Assembly (NCBI RefSeq): GCF_900104145.1
Contig: NZ_FNLB01000006.1
Span: 1,261,001-1,325,000, forward strand
DNA: 64,000 bases
Origin: Pseudovibrio sp. Tun.PSC04-5.I4
GTDB taxonomy: Bacteria; Pseudomonadota; Alphaproteobacteria; Rhizobiales; Stappiaceae
Reading direction: 5' to 3'
Under the pieces are notes generated by a model that worked only from the letters and a program-made list of their open reading frames with translations, was not told the DNA's origin and ran no database searches. Shown one piece after another: positions 8,952-16,265 of this stretch (position 1 is its first letter; the number at the start of each line of letters is the position of its first letter). Both the position numbers and the translations under genes were made by a program.

Positions 8952-9388
8952 TATGCAGCCTCCTTCGCTATCTGGACTGAACTGATTTTGCAGAACTTTC
9001 CAAAGGGCATGTCGATGCAATCGGTAAAGCTCAGGTATTTCGAGTAACGCGCTTTCCCGTGTGTTTCAGCTGGAACCAGGTCGGAAAAGGTTTCGCGGTC
9101 ATAGGTGATGGAAACGTTGAAAAGACGGGTTTTGTCGCCGATGCTTTGCAGGTGCTCTTTAAGTGCCGCCCGTCCTTGTTTGGTCACAAAAAAGAAAGCC
9201 ATGTCTCCGGAGGTCTGACCTCCCGTCCAGAAGGGAGAGGCTCTGAATTGAGCCTTCTCCTTTTGGTCGTCGGTTGCGAAGTGTTCCCGGTATGTTGGTT
9301 TTATCGGGTCAACTGGATGGCCGAGAGCATGGTCAATCCGGTTCATATCCTCGTCTTTGAGATACCGCTCGACCTTCGGTTGCATCAC
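8951..9388 (-). CDS. Hypothetical phage protein
   Basis: A 145-residue protein that starts MMQPKVERYLKDEDMNRIDH and contains FFVTKQGRAALKEH, which looks like a short helix-turn-helix or partner-binding helix. The start overlaps the gapR-like stop by 4 nt (ATGA type). It is conserved in position inside the left operon. No function recognised. Confidence 0.65.
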   Translation of the reverse strand: MMQPKVERYLKDEDMNRIDHALGHPVDPIKPTYREHFATDDQKEKAQFRASPFWTGGQTSGDMAFFFVTKQGRAALKEHLQSIGDKTRLFNVSITYDRETFSDLVPAETHGKARYSKYLSFTDCIDMPFGKFCKISSVQIAKEAA

Positions 9389-9651
9389 TCAGCCTCCGCA
9401 TCTGGTCCAGCCATGCCGAGGGCGTGGAGGTAGAGATCGAGGACGGCCTCTTCTTCTTCGCGGAGGTGTGGTTGAATTTTGCGAAGGGAGACAATTTTGC
9501 GCATGACTTTCACGTCAAAACCGTTGCCTTTGGCCTCTGCGTAAACATCCTTGATGTCGTCTGCGAGGACCTTCTTTTCTTCTTCCAAGCGCTCAACGCG
9601 TTCAATGAAAGCTTTGAGTTGATCGACTGCAACGCCGCCTGCATCTGCCAT
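9385..9651 (-). CDS. GapR-like DUF2312 nucleoid-associated protein
   Basis: 88 residues with the DUF2312 pattern: QLKAFIERVERLEEEKK, DIKDVYAEAKGNGFDVKVMRKIVSLRK and EEAVLDLYLHALG. In Caulobacter the chromosomal GapR forms a coiled-coil clamp on overtwisted AT-rich DNA and supports replication and segregation. A phage copy could organise phage DNA or interfere with the host protein; that role is inferred. The length matches the family and the start fits a simple ATG. Confidence 0.88.
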   Translation of the reverse strand: MADAGGVAVDQLKAFIERVERLEEEKKVLADDIKDVYAEAKGNGFDVKVMRKIVSLRKIQPHLREEEEAVLDLYLHALGMAGPDAEAE

Positions 9652-9689
9652 GTGATTTATCCCATAATTTCAATAGAGTGGAAGGGGGG

Positions 9690-9914
9690 TTAGGTTATCT
9701 GCCGCTCATGCGTTTGAGCCCGAGCCACATCGCGACGAATTTTTGCTGCAACGCCTTCAAGTTTTTCCGCAAAATCCAAAGCATAATTGTCCATCACTTT
9801 ATCCGACCCGTGGAAGCCCATTTTCTGAGCAATTGCGTTCGGCATTTCTGATGCTGCTAGCAAGGCTTCTCTAGTATGCCCCGCTAGCCAGCGTGGTAGA
9901 TCTAATCGGCTCAC
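9690..9914 (-). CDS. Small hypothetical phage protein
   Basis: 74 residues from a GTG at 9914, which follows the upstream stop by 1 nt with GGAGAG just before it. Longer frames would overlap the upstream gene. The sequence VSRLDLPRWLAGHTREALLAASEM is amphipathic and helical. Function unknown. Confidence 0.5.
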   Translation of the reverse strand: MSRLDLPRWLAGHTREALLAASEMPNAIAQKMGFHGSDKVMDNYALDFAEKLEGVAAKIRRDVARAQTHERQIT

Positions 9915-9915
9915 T

Positions 9916-10161
9916 TCACTCTCCGGTTTTATATGGATGGTTTCCAAATGCGACTTCATCTGGGGTGAACACAGCCCGTAGGTCATCAAAAGCAGCTGCG
10001 AACTCGGCATCTGGAACGGGGGCATTGAAATCCAGCTTGCGCACCACTTTCAGAAGTGATGATTTAGGGACTTCGACGGTGGGCACATTTTCGCCAGCAT
10101 CTACGGTGTGCGCTACTTCAAGCTCAGTCATCTTTCTGCATCGTATTTTACTGTTCTGCAT
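9916..10161 (-). CDS. Small hypothetical phage protein
   Basis: 81 residues, with a second possible start at 10131 (MTELEVAHTVDAGENV) that would remove a basic leader. It is acidic after that point (DFNAPVPDAEFAAAFDDLRAVF). It sits between two similarly small coupled genes in the left operon. No recognised domain. Confidence 0.5.
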   Translation of the reverse strand: MQNSKIRCRKMTELEVAHTVDAGENVPTVEVPKSSLLKVVRKLDFNAPVPDAEFAAAFDDLRAVFTPDEVAFGNHPYKTGE

Positions 10162-10164
10162 GCC

Positions 10165-10452
10165 TTAACCCCGTCCGAGCTTGTTGAGGGCGTTCTGGCA
10201 ATTTTTCCAGCCGTCCAGATAGAAGTCCTGCAGGTTCCGGATTTGCTGCGTTATCGCGGCTGGATCTTCTGGCGTTGAGCGCAAAACTTCTTTCAGGTCT
10301 TCGCGCTTCAAAGCGATTTCGCCAAAGCTGGGAGCGATATGGTCCAGCAGTTTATGGCCGTGGTGCTCTGCAGGTTGCAGGACCGGGAATTGGGCAGTTT
10401 GCGGGTGGTGCCTTTTGTGGCTGGGAACGATCGCGAGGTGAGGCGTGGTCAT
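10165..10452 (-). CDS. Small hypothetical phage protein
   Basis: 95 residues. The N-terminus is His/Pro-rich (SHKRHHPQTAQFP); the rest is helical (REDLKEVLRSTPEDPAAITQQIRNLQ). The start overlaps the stop of the exonuclease gene by 4 nt, consistent with coupled translation. Function unknown. Confidence 0.55.
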   Translation of the reverse strand: MTTPHLAIVPSHKRHHPQTAQFPVLQPAEHHGHKLLDHIAPSFGEIALKREDLKEVLRSTPEDPAAITQQIRNLQDFYLDGWKNCQNALNKLGRG

Positions 10453-11048
10453 GCGGCGGTCTCCTTACTGCGCTCAAAAGAGGAGGCTGGGCGTTTGGAA
10501 ATTTCTAAAAGGGATGAGTGAGTGGCAAGCTCCAGAAGCCGCAGCACAAGGTGGGCGCAAATGTAGGAATCCGGGCCCGCACGATGAAGTGGAGACGCAT
10601 ATTCCTGCTGGAAGCTTTCCTGTGATTTTAGATCGAGGAACTCACTAAGGGCCTGCAGTTGGTGCCGTGGCGCTTGCGGGAGGAGAACCTTTGCGCAGCG
10701 CCATGTACAGATCCACTCAAATTCAGCGGGCTTAAAGAAGGCTTGCTCAAAATCGATGTAGTGGGCAGCAAAGATGCTATCTGGCTCAATGCTGGCTGTC
10801 AGGTGCTTTCGGGCCGTTACTGGGTCCGGGCTGGCTTTCACCATATCATCTGTGATGCCGTGAACCTTCTGTGCAGCTTCAGGGATAGGGTGACCGGGGT
10901 TAACCAGATAAGAAACCGGGCTGCCGATTGCAAAAGGTGTTGGGTGGCATGGGTAGAAAATGAGGTCCGTATACCCGACCTCGCAGATCTCAGAATTTGG
11001 ATCTTCGGACCAGCCGGTTGTTTCAAAATCAATTGCGCGAATAAGCAT
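10449..11048 (-). CDS. DnaQ-like 3'-5' exonuclease
   Basis: 199 residues with a DEDDh exonuclease arrangement. Motif I is IDFETTG (residues 6-12), motif II is AAHYIDFEQAF, and the C-terminal motif has His and Asp in HRAGPDSYICAHL. Such phage enzymes trim 3' ends or proofread. It is an early gene of the left operon, downstream of a single gene behind the leftward promoter. It could also be a general RNase T/DnaQ-type nuclease. Confidence 0.85.
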   Translation of the reverse strand: MLIRAIDFETTGWSEDPNSEICEVGYTDLIFYPCHPTPFAIGSPVSYLVNPGHPIPEAAQKVHGITDDMVKASPDPVTARKHLTASIEPDSIFAAHYIDFEQAFFKPAEFEWICTWRCAKVLLPQAPRHQLQALSEFLDLKSQESFQQEYASPLHRAGPDSYICAHLVLRLLELATHSSLLEISKRPASSFERSKETAA

Positions 11049-11130
11049 GGTGCTCTCCTGATGAGAAAAATAGGCGCGGGCAGTGAGGAGGGAGGCTGCC
11101 CGCGCCTGATATCTGTCGCTCCGAGGGGAT

Positions 11131-11679
11131 TTAAGCGACAGATTGGGGAGCTGATTTGATAAAGGGCAGTGTGTGAAGCGCTTGAGGGGCTGCGGCGGTG
11201 CCTACGGAGGCAGTGGTGCTGTCCTGCGTATCTTTTCGGCTTAGGGGTGGCTCCAGATCGTTCATGCTGACCCAGTTCCATGTGAGCTTGCCGTTATGGA
11301 GTGAGACTATGCGGGCTTCCGGGTCTTGATCTGAATGAAAAGAAATGGACTTGATTTCGCCCGTGGTGCGCAGATGCCGACAATACACTCTATCTCCGAG
11401 CCGAAAGGGCTGTGATTGGTTTGGTTCCGGCTTTTGTTCAGTATGAGTGGCCAGCTGGTATGGGTTGATAGACCCGTCCATATTGCGCGGGTCCAGCTCT
11501 TCCAGCTCGCTGATCATTGCCTCGATTTTTGAGCGCTTGACCTGATAGGCGAGTGGGAGCGGTGTGCCGATGCAATGAGTTTTGGCATCAATGGATGCGC
11601 TTTTAATTGCATCCAGTGCAGTGGTGTACAAATGGCCCCACGCGGTAGCTGAAATGGCGTTCTGTGAGTTGTGCGGCAT
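11131..11679 (-). CDS. Hypothetical phage protein, first gene of the left operon
   Basis: 182 residues from ATG 11679 (MPHNSQNAIS), supported by GGAGG 7 nt upstream. A longer frame to 11727 would place coding sequence over the -10 region of the leftward promoter. The middle part (FRLGDRVYCRHLRTTGEIKSI) resembles a small beta-barrel module such as SH3/KOW. It is the first gene transcribed when the repressor is lost. Function unknown. Confidence 0.6.
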   Translation of the reverse strand: MPHNSQNAISATAWGHLYTTALDAIKSASIDAKTHCIGTPLPLAYQVKRSKIEAMISELEELDPRNMDGSINPYQLATHTEQKPEPNQSQPFRLGDRVYCRHLRTTGEIKSISFHSDQDPEARIVSLHNGKLTWNWVSMNDLEPPLSRKDTQDSTTASVGTAAAPQALHTLPFIKSAPQSVA

Positions 11680-11715
11680 GAAAAAACCTCCAAAAGCGAT
11701 TAGCTGATGGAGGTA

Positions 11716-11744
11716 AGATAAATTCATTAATAATGAATTGTCAA
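11716..11744 (-). promoter_or_regulatory. Leftward early promoter (PL-like)
   Basis: On the minus strand TTGACA (11739-11744) is followed by a 17-bp spacer and TTATCT (11716-11721). The spacer is filled by operator 1. This consensus-type promoter drives the left operon toward int. Confidence 0.85.
11721..11739. promoter_or_regulatory. Operator 1 (repressor site)
   Basis: AATTCATTAATAATGAATT is a perfect 19-bp palindrome. It lies between the -35 and -10 boxes of the leftward promoter and shares its half-site with three other sites in the immunity region. Confidence 0.8.
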
Positions 11745-11750
11745 TTTAAT

Positions 11751-11769
11751 AATTCATAAAAAATGAATT
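11751..11769. promoter_or_regulatory. Operator 2 (repressor site)
   Basis: AATTCATAAAAAATGAATT has the same 19-bp length and the same half-sites as operator 1. It is centred 30 bp away, about three helical turns, which allows binding on one DNA face. Confidence 0.75.
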
Positions 11770-11868
11770 TTACTTCTTTTGACTAAAAAAACGCTGGCAA
11801 TTTCCCTTGCTTCCTTGGTGTTTGAGTTGATGATGTTTGCGTTTCAAAGGCTGTAATTGAGGTGGGGA

Positions 11869-12993
11869 ATGCGGTTTATAATTATTTCATTTTATATGCT
11901 GGTTTGTGGTGTTCAAGGTTCCTTGGCTTGGGAGGTTCGGAGTCCGATGGATGGGCTGGACGCGCTGGTATTCATTCCTGAACGGCGCGGAGTGGATGCT
12001 GGTGTGTCGCTGTTGATTGGGTGCAAACGCCGTATAGTTCCAGAGTTTCGTCTTGGGCTTCAGTTTGAGGATCGTTACGACCCGGAGGTGCGCTCTGAGC
12101 TGGGCAGCCAATATCTGGAGGTGCAGGTTGATAATCATGCACGGAGGCACATCCAGTTTGGTTGGCGTAATTACAATGGGTATGCAGCTTGGGTCGTGGC
12201 TGGGTTAAGGGGGGAGCCTGTGGTTCCGGTTGTCGAGGAGTTATCTGAGGTTCTTGGTGGGCTTACGATAGAGAAATCCAGAGCTTGGCGTTTGAGGTTT
12301 GATGCGAAAGAGTTAGATGGAGCTGTCGACTATCTTGAGGGAGAATGTCTGGAGCCTGGCTATGAGGAGGTTGTGTTGACTGAGGGGGGCGTTGATATTT
12401 TGAAGTCACACCTCGTGCCAACACAGCTTTACGAAGTGTCTTTTTCGGGTCCGTATGAAAGGCGGGCTATTTCTGTTGGTTTAATCGAGGCGGGAGGTAA
12501 AATGTGGTCTGCTGAGCAGAGGGCTGCAACTGCTGTTCACGTTGCAAAAGGTCTGCAGCAGCGACTGGGGGTGAGTAAGGTTGAGGTTGATCTTTACCTA
12601 GGCGGTCTGGACTATCCCGAAATTAATAGGTTGGTGGCTATGGCTATATATGCGCCAGATCCTAAAAAGGCACCGTTAGTAGACAAAGCTTGGTATGTGG
12701 TTGCAACTGATCAGCATTTAAACTCAGAGGCCTATGAATATTATCAAGTTTATATGAGGGAGCGTTGGGAGTTTATAGACGATCTGGGTATGGTGACAGA
12801 TCATGCAGGGTTGAAGCGGCGCATCTCCAGGGTTCTTGGGATTGATGCTCAGAACTTTGATGTATTTCCAGAATATACGACTGTTGATTTTTCAAATGCG
12901 TTTGAAGGAATCAAACTACCTTACACACTTGAAGTCTTGTTTGATGATGTTCAAGAGGAGTTGTGTTTATCGTTTTTCGAATACTGTCGTTAA
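11869..12993 (+). CDS. Secreted hypothetical protein, putative moron
   Basis: 374 residues from ATG 11869, supported by GAGG 6 nt upstream. It has a clear signal peptide (MRFIIISFYMLVCGVQGSLA, then WEVRS). The exported part is beta-rich with scattered cysteines, including LLIGCKRR and a Cys-Arg C-terminus. It lies between the leftward promoter and the repressor, a usual place for lysogenic conversion genes. A role such as superinfection exclusion or host-envelope change is inferred from location and export only. I do not recognise the family. Confidence 0.75.
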   Translation: MRFIIISFYMLVCGVQGSLAWEVRSPMDGLDALVFIPERRGVDAGVSLLIGCKRRIVPEFRLGLQFEDRYDPEVRSELGSQYLEVQVDNHARRHIQFGWRNYNGYAAWVVAGLRGEPVVPVVEELSEVLGGLTIEKSRAWRLRFDAKELDGAVDYLEGECLEPGYEEVVLTEGGVDILKSHLVPTQLYEVSFSGPYERRAISVGLIEAGGKMWSAEQRAATAVHVAKGLQQRLGVSKVEVDLYLGGLDYPEINRLVAMAIYAPDPKKAPLVDKAWYVVATDQHLNSEAYEYYQVYMRERWEFIDDLGMVTDHAGLKRRISRVLGIDAQNFDVFPEYTTVDFSNAFEGIKLPYTLEVLFDDVQEELCLSFFEYCR

Positions 12994-13164
12994 TCTAATA
13001 GTCTAATCATGATGTGTATTTAAAGGGATGTTGCCTCGGTAATGTCTCTTTTTCTATTGTTGCATCAAAGTGTAACGAATGCATATGGATATTTATTTTG
13101 TTTAAAATAGATATTAAGGAATACTTATCATGGGCGATGAGCAAAGATTGTTGGTTCTGCTTGC

Positions 13165-13500
13165 TTATGCTTGCGAGTTTGGCGATTCGTTAGATGAATT
13201 AGAATTGTCCTCGCGTGGTCTGGATACCCAAGCCGTTCTTAAATTGTGCGGTAGCGTGTCAGCTCTTCCGAGGAAGAGGAAATCCAGAGATGTGCCATAA
13301 ACTGAGTTGATTTTTAATGCACCTTGCAGTGAGAGGCGTTGTTTGCCTTTTTCCCAGTTGTTTAGCTGGGTGTTTAATACGCCAATGCTTTGAGCGAACT
13401 CTCGCTGACTGAGGTCGAAGTGCTTCCTTAGCCAGAGTAGTCGTTCTGCTACGATTTCTGCATTTGATTCATTCATTAGGGACATACCGTAAAGTCTCAT
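13165..13500 (-). CDS. XRE-family phage repressor (CI-like)
   Basis: 111 residues with an N-terminal XRE helix-turn-helix: LRKHFDLSQREFAQSIGVLNTQLNNWEKGKQRLSL. The C-terminal tail is short and polar, so there is no LexA-type self-cleavage domain. The frame opens at ATG 13500, directly against operator 3. Starts at 13485 or 13476 would leave a short leader and fit better with a promoter between operators 3 and 4. It faces away from the Cro-like gene, the classical switch layout. It is the likely ligand of the four operators. Confidence 0.85.
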   Translation of the reverse strand: MRLYGMSLMNESNAEIVAERLLWLRKHFDLSQREFAQSIGVLNTQLNNWEKGKQRLSLQGALKINSVYGTSLDFLFLGRADTLPHNLRTAWVSRPREDNSNSSNESPNSQA

Positions 13501-13519
13501 AATTCACAATAAATGAACA
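13501..13519. promoter_or_regulatory. Operator 3
   Basis: AATTCACAATAAATGAACA matches the 19-bp pattern with one degenerate half-site. It abuts the first codon of the repressor frame and so could mediate autoregulation. Confidence 0.7.
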
Positions 13520-13543
13520 TTTTCTAAAAGTGTATCTTGCTAT

Positions 13544-13562
13544 AATTCATTATTTGTGAATT
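13544..13562. promoter_or_regulatory. Operator 4, over the rightward promoter
   Basis: AATTCATTATTTGTGAATT matches the pattern. It overlaps a TATAAT hexamer at 13541-13546 that is the likely -10 box for the Cro-like gene starting 20-25 nt further on. No good -35 box is visible. Confidence 0.7.
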
Positions 13563-13566
13563 TAAT

Positions 13567-13821
13567 GTGGTTATGAATGTAGCAAAGATCACTGTTAAAG
13601 AATTGGGCAGAGCTCAAATTCAGGAACGCTTGGGGGTTCAGGCCTCCGCGGTATCTATGGCGATCTCTCATAATAGGTTCCCCGCTGCTTGGTTTAATGA
13701 AATGGAGAAGTTGGCCTGTGCCAAAGGGGCTTCTCTGGATCGATCTCTCTTCAATTGGAAGAAAGCAAAGGCCGATGGTGGTCCTGTTAGGCAGGAGGGC
13801 GATCATGTCCCTTCTGCCTGA
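13567..13821 (+). CDS. Cro-like HTH protein
   Basis: 84 residues. After about ten residues it reads VKELGRAQIQERLGVQASAVSMAISHNRFPAAWF, the YdaS/Cro-type helix-turn-helix. A second ATG at 13573 is possible. It is the first gene rightward of the operator cluster and divergent from the repressor. In this position the family usually commits the phage to the lytic path. Confidence 0.8.
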   Translation: MVMNVAKITVKELGRAQIQERLGVQASAVSMAISHNRFPAAWFNEMEKLACAKGASLDRSLFNWKKAKADGGPVRQEGDHVPSA

Positions 13822-14056
13822 TAATCTCCGCAAAGCCTATTGCAAACCGATGCGCCTTTATGGCGGTGGTTGCGTCTTGCCCGCTCTGACCTTTTTGCAG
13901 CTTTGCTTCGCGTTCCAGTTTTTCCAAATTCCATTTTTCTGTTCGCATCAAATAGCCTCGGCTGCGCTTTGTGGTTCGTCTGCCCGGAAATGTTCTGGCA
14001 GACAGTCTGTAAGACTGCCTGAGCGCTGTCAGCGAAATCTTTGAGGATAGTTTTGC

Positions 14057-14548
14057 ATGTCTCGCGCACAAACCATACGCCCCCTGCGGGGCGCCGACTA
14101 TTCCCGCCTTTTCGCCTATTCCAAAGAGTTGGTGAAGAAGAATGGGGGCGTGGAAGCGTCGAGTCTTTGCACCCGCGTTTCTCCCAGTCAGCTTTCTCGC
14201 TACGGCCAACAGCAGAGTGAAGAAGCTATGCCGGTGGACGTTATTGCTGATCTGGAGCACGAGGCTGCGGACCCGATCTTAACCCGTGTTTTGGCCCGTA
14301 TGAGTGGGTATGCGCTGGTGGAATTGCCGCGAGAAGCTGCTGAACCCGATTGGGTGGGAAATGTGGGGCAGCTTTCAAAAGAATTTTCTGACGTCATTTC
14401 TCGTGTTGCGGAGTGTTTGCAAGACGATGGCAAAATCACTGCGGATGAAGTGAAGCACCATCATTTACGCCGTGAACTTGCAGAGCTGATCAGCGTTGCT
14501 GTGAGGCTGGATAAAACCTGTGAAGTTATAGAACGGGAGCCCACCTGA
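14057..14548 (+). CDS. CII-like phage regulatory protein
   Basis: 163 residues. The N-terminal part (FAYSKELVKKNGGVEASSLCTRVSPSQLSRYGQ) looks like the DNA-binding module of the phage regulatory CII-type family of P2-like and Mu-like phages. Then come acidic helices (ADLEHEAADPILTRVLARMSG). It follows the Cro-like gene after about 235 nt in which I support no gene. It overlaps the next gene by TGATG. Confidence 0.7.
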   Translation: MSRAQTIRPLRGADYSRLFAYSKELVKKNGGVEASSLCTRVSPSQLSRYGQQQSEEAMPVDVIADLEHEAADPILTRVLARMSGYALVELPREAAEPDWVGNVGQLSKEFSDVISRVAECLQDDGKITADEVKHHHLRRELAELISVAVRLDKTCEVIEREPT

Positions 14549-15066
14549 TGATCTATTCTCCAAGCATCCGCCGGAAAATTAAAATTCATGACCAGCGCCG
14601 TATGAGCCATCGGCGTATCACACAGATCTTCGGCGTCTCTCTGGAAGAGGTCGCGGAGGTTGTGGGTACTGAAAAGAGCGAACACGTAAAGCTTTCTGGT
14701 GTGCCAATGAAAGACGGTCGTCCGCTCCATCCGGTAAAAGCAGTTGGCACTGCCACCAGCCCGCAGTTGAGGCTGTTGAGCGCTCTGGAAGACTGCATGC
14801 AGGTGTTCGCGTTGGATGTAGCCAAGAGTTGCAATGTGCATGTGAGCAAGCTGTTTACCGCCAAAGGGCAGGGCGCTGCCGATATTTTTGCGCGGGGCTG
14901 TTTTTTTTATGGGTTGAGTTGCCGGTTTAGATGGAATTATGACGCCATTTCGCAAGCGGCGGGTGTCAGCGTTGATGGGGTCGTAAACGCAATAAAGCAC
15001 TACTGCGAGAAGATGGGCGCTCCCCGCCCCAAAGAGCTGTCGAACGCTCGGAGGGCTGTGGCATGA
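14548..15066 (+). CDS. HTH phage protein with DnaA-like C-terminus
   Basis: 172 residues. The N-terminal part has a HTH pattern (MSHRRITQIFGVSLEEVAEVVG). The C-terminal part, ARGCFFYGLSCRFRWNYDAI and then VSVDGVVNAIKHYCEKM, resembles the DNA-binding domain IV of DnaA, which reads DnaA boxes. It overlaps the next gene by 4 nt. It may be a phage origin-binding or regulatory protein. The DnaA resemblance is by eye. Confidence 0.55.
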   Translation: MIYSPSIRRKIKIHDQRRMSHRRITQIFGVSLEEVAEVVGTEKSEHVKLSGVPMKDGRPLHPVKAVGTATSPQLRLLSALEDCMQVFALDVAKSCNVHVSKLFTAKGQGAADIFARGCFFYGLSCRFRWNYDAISQAAGVSVDGVVNAIKHYCEKMGAPRPKELSNARRAVA

Positions 15067-16265
15067 GTATGAGGGCTTTTGAAATTCTGGTTGGCGATGC
15101 GCTGGATGTATTGTGCGGTCTCCCTAAAGATCATTTCGATTGTGTTGTTACCTCTCCTCCTTATTGGGGGCTGCGGGACTATGGGGTCAATGGTCAGATT
15201 GGGCTTGAGCCCACTCTTGCAGAGCACCTTGATAAGATGGTGCAGGTATTTGAGGAAGTCCGCCGTGTGTTGAAACCAGAAGGCACCTGCTGGATCAATT
15301 ACGGTGACTGTTACGCCACCACCCCAGCGGGTCATAAAGCTGATAATTCAGGAAGGGTGAGAACCGGTAAGGATGATCGAACTTTCACTCAAAAGCCGTT
15401 CTCGACAATTGGTCCTGTCTTTGATCCAGATAGAGAGCCCAAAGACCGCAGAGGTGGTGACTGCAAGCAATCCAGAAACGAGGGCTCAAATCATTCAGGC
15501 AGGATTGTGTCCGGTGGTTATCTAAAACCCAAAGACCTTTGCATGGTGCCCAATCGATTGGCTATCGCCTTGCAGGATGCAGGTTGGTGGGTTCGTTCCG
15601 AAATCATCTGGGCTAAGCCGAACCCAATGCCTGAAAGTATTCGGGACCGTCCGGCGAATGCACACGAGAAGATCTGGCTTATCACCAAATCCGCCCGTTA
15701 TTTTTACAACGCTCAGGAAGTTCGTCAGGGGCGGGTAAGTAATGAAGATGCACGTGAGTTCCGAGGTGGTTCATATGTAAGTGGAGACACGGGCAAGCGC
15801 AAATCAGTTGGCAATAAAGCAGTCATTACAGGACAGCGTGGGCACAAACGGCCGCACGCTGGTTTTGCAAAAGGCTGGGATCAAATGACAAAAGAGGAAC
15901 AGCAGGCAAACGGCCGCAATTTGCGCAATTATGAGCCTGCCCAGCCTGAAGTTTGGAATATGGCAACACGCCCGTTCTCTGGCGCTCACTTTGCGACATT
16001 TCCACCAGAGCTTGTTGAACGTTGTCTGAGCGCTGGTTGCCCCAAAGGCGGGAAAGTTCTTGATCCATTTGGCGGGGCAGGTACGACTGCTTTGGTCGCT
16101 CTTCGAATGGGATGTGAGCCTACTTTGATCGAGTTGAACCCAGAATACGCGGAGATCGCGCAGGAGCGCATTCAACAAGATTGGATGGGGCCAGATGAAC
16201 GTAAGCGGGCGGTAGTAACTCCAGACCTAAACATGGGTCCTTTGTTTGAGGGAGCTGTCGTGTAA
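15063..16265 (+). CDS. DNA methyltransferase (N4-cytosine/N6-adenine, beta type)
   Basis: 400 residues. Catalytic motif IV TSPPYWGLRDYG is near the N-terminus (SPPYW at 31-35), and the AdoMet motif I DPFGGAGTT is near the C-terminus (334-342). This order defines beta-class amino-methyltransferases, and SPPY favours N4-cytosine. An internal basic insert carries the target-recognition region. It overlaps its neighbours by ATGA and TAATG. No cognate nuclease is adjacent, so it is probably an orphan enzyme that protects phage DNA. Confidence 0.9.
   Translation: MSMRAFEILVGDALDVLCGLPKDHFDCVVTSPPYWGLRDYGVNGQIGLEPTLAEHLDKMVQVFEEVRRVLKPEGTCWINYGDCYATTPAGHKADNSGRVRTGKDDRTFTQKPFSTIGPVFDPDREPKDRRGGDCKQSRNEGSNHSGRIVSGGYLKPKDLCMVPNRLAIALQDAGWWVRSEIIWAKPNPMPESIRDRPANAHEKIWLITKSARYFYNAQEVRQGRVSNEDAREFRGGSYVSGDTGKRKSVGNKAVITGQRGHKRPHAGFAKGWDQMTKEEQQANGRNLRNYEPAQPEVWNMATRPFSGAHFATFPPELVERCLSAGCPKGGKVLDPFGGAGTTALVALRMGCEPTLIELNPEYAEIAQERIQQDWMGPDERKRAVVTPDLNMGPLFEGAVV

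Noticed and set aside
13131..13301. 56-codon plus-strand frame antisense to the repressor C-terminus
   Set aside because: It has an AAGGA motif 10 nt upstream and reasonable composition, but it overlaps a well-supported repressor gene on the opposite strand. Not enough to call.
13787..14044. Frames on both strands between the Cro-like and CII-like genes
   Set aside because: The minus frame from 13948 (MRTEKWNLEKLEREAKL) has plausible composition and the plus frame has a start, but neither has a good ribosome-binding site or a recognised family.
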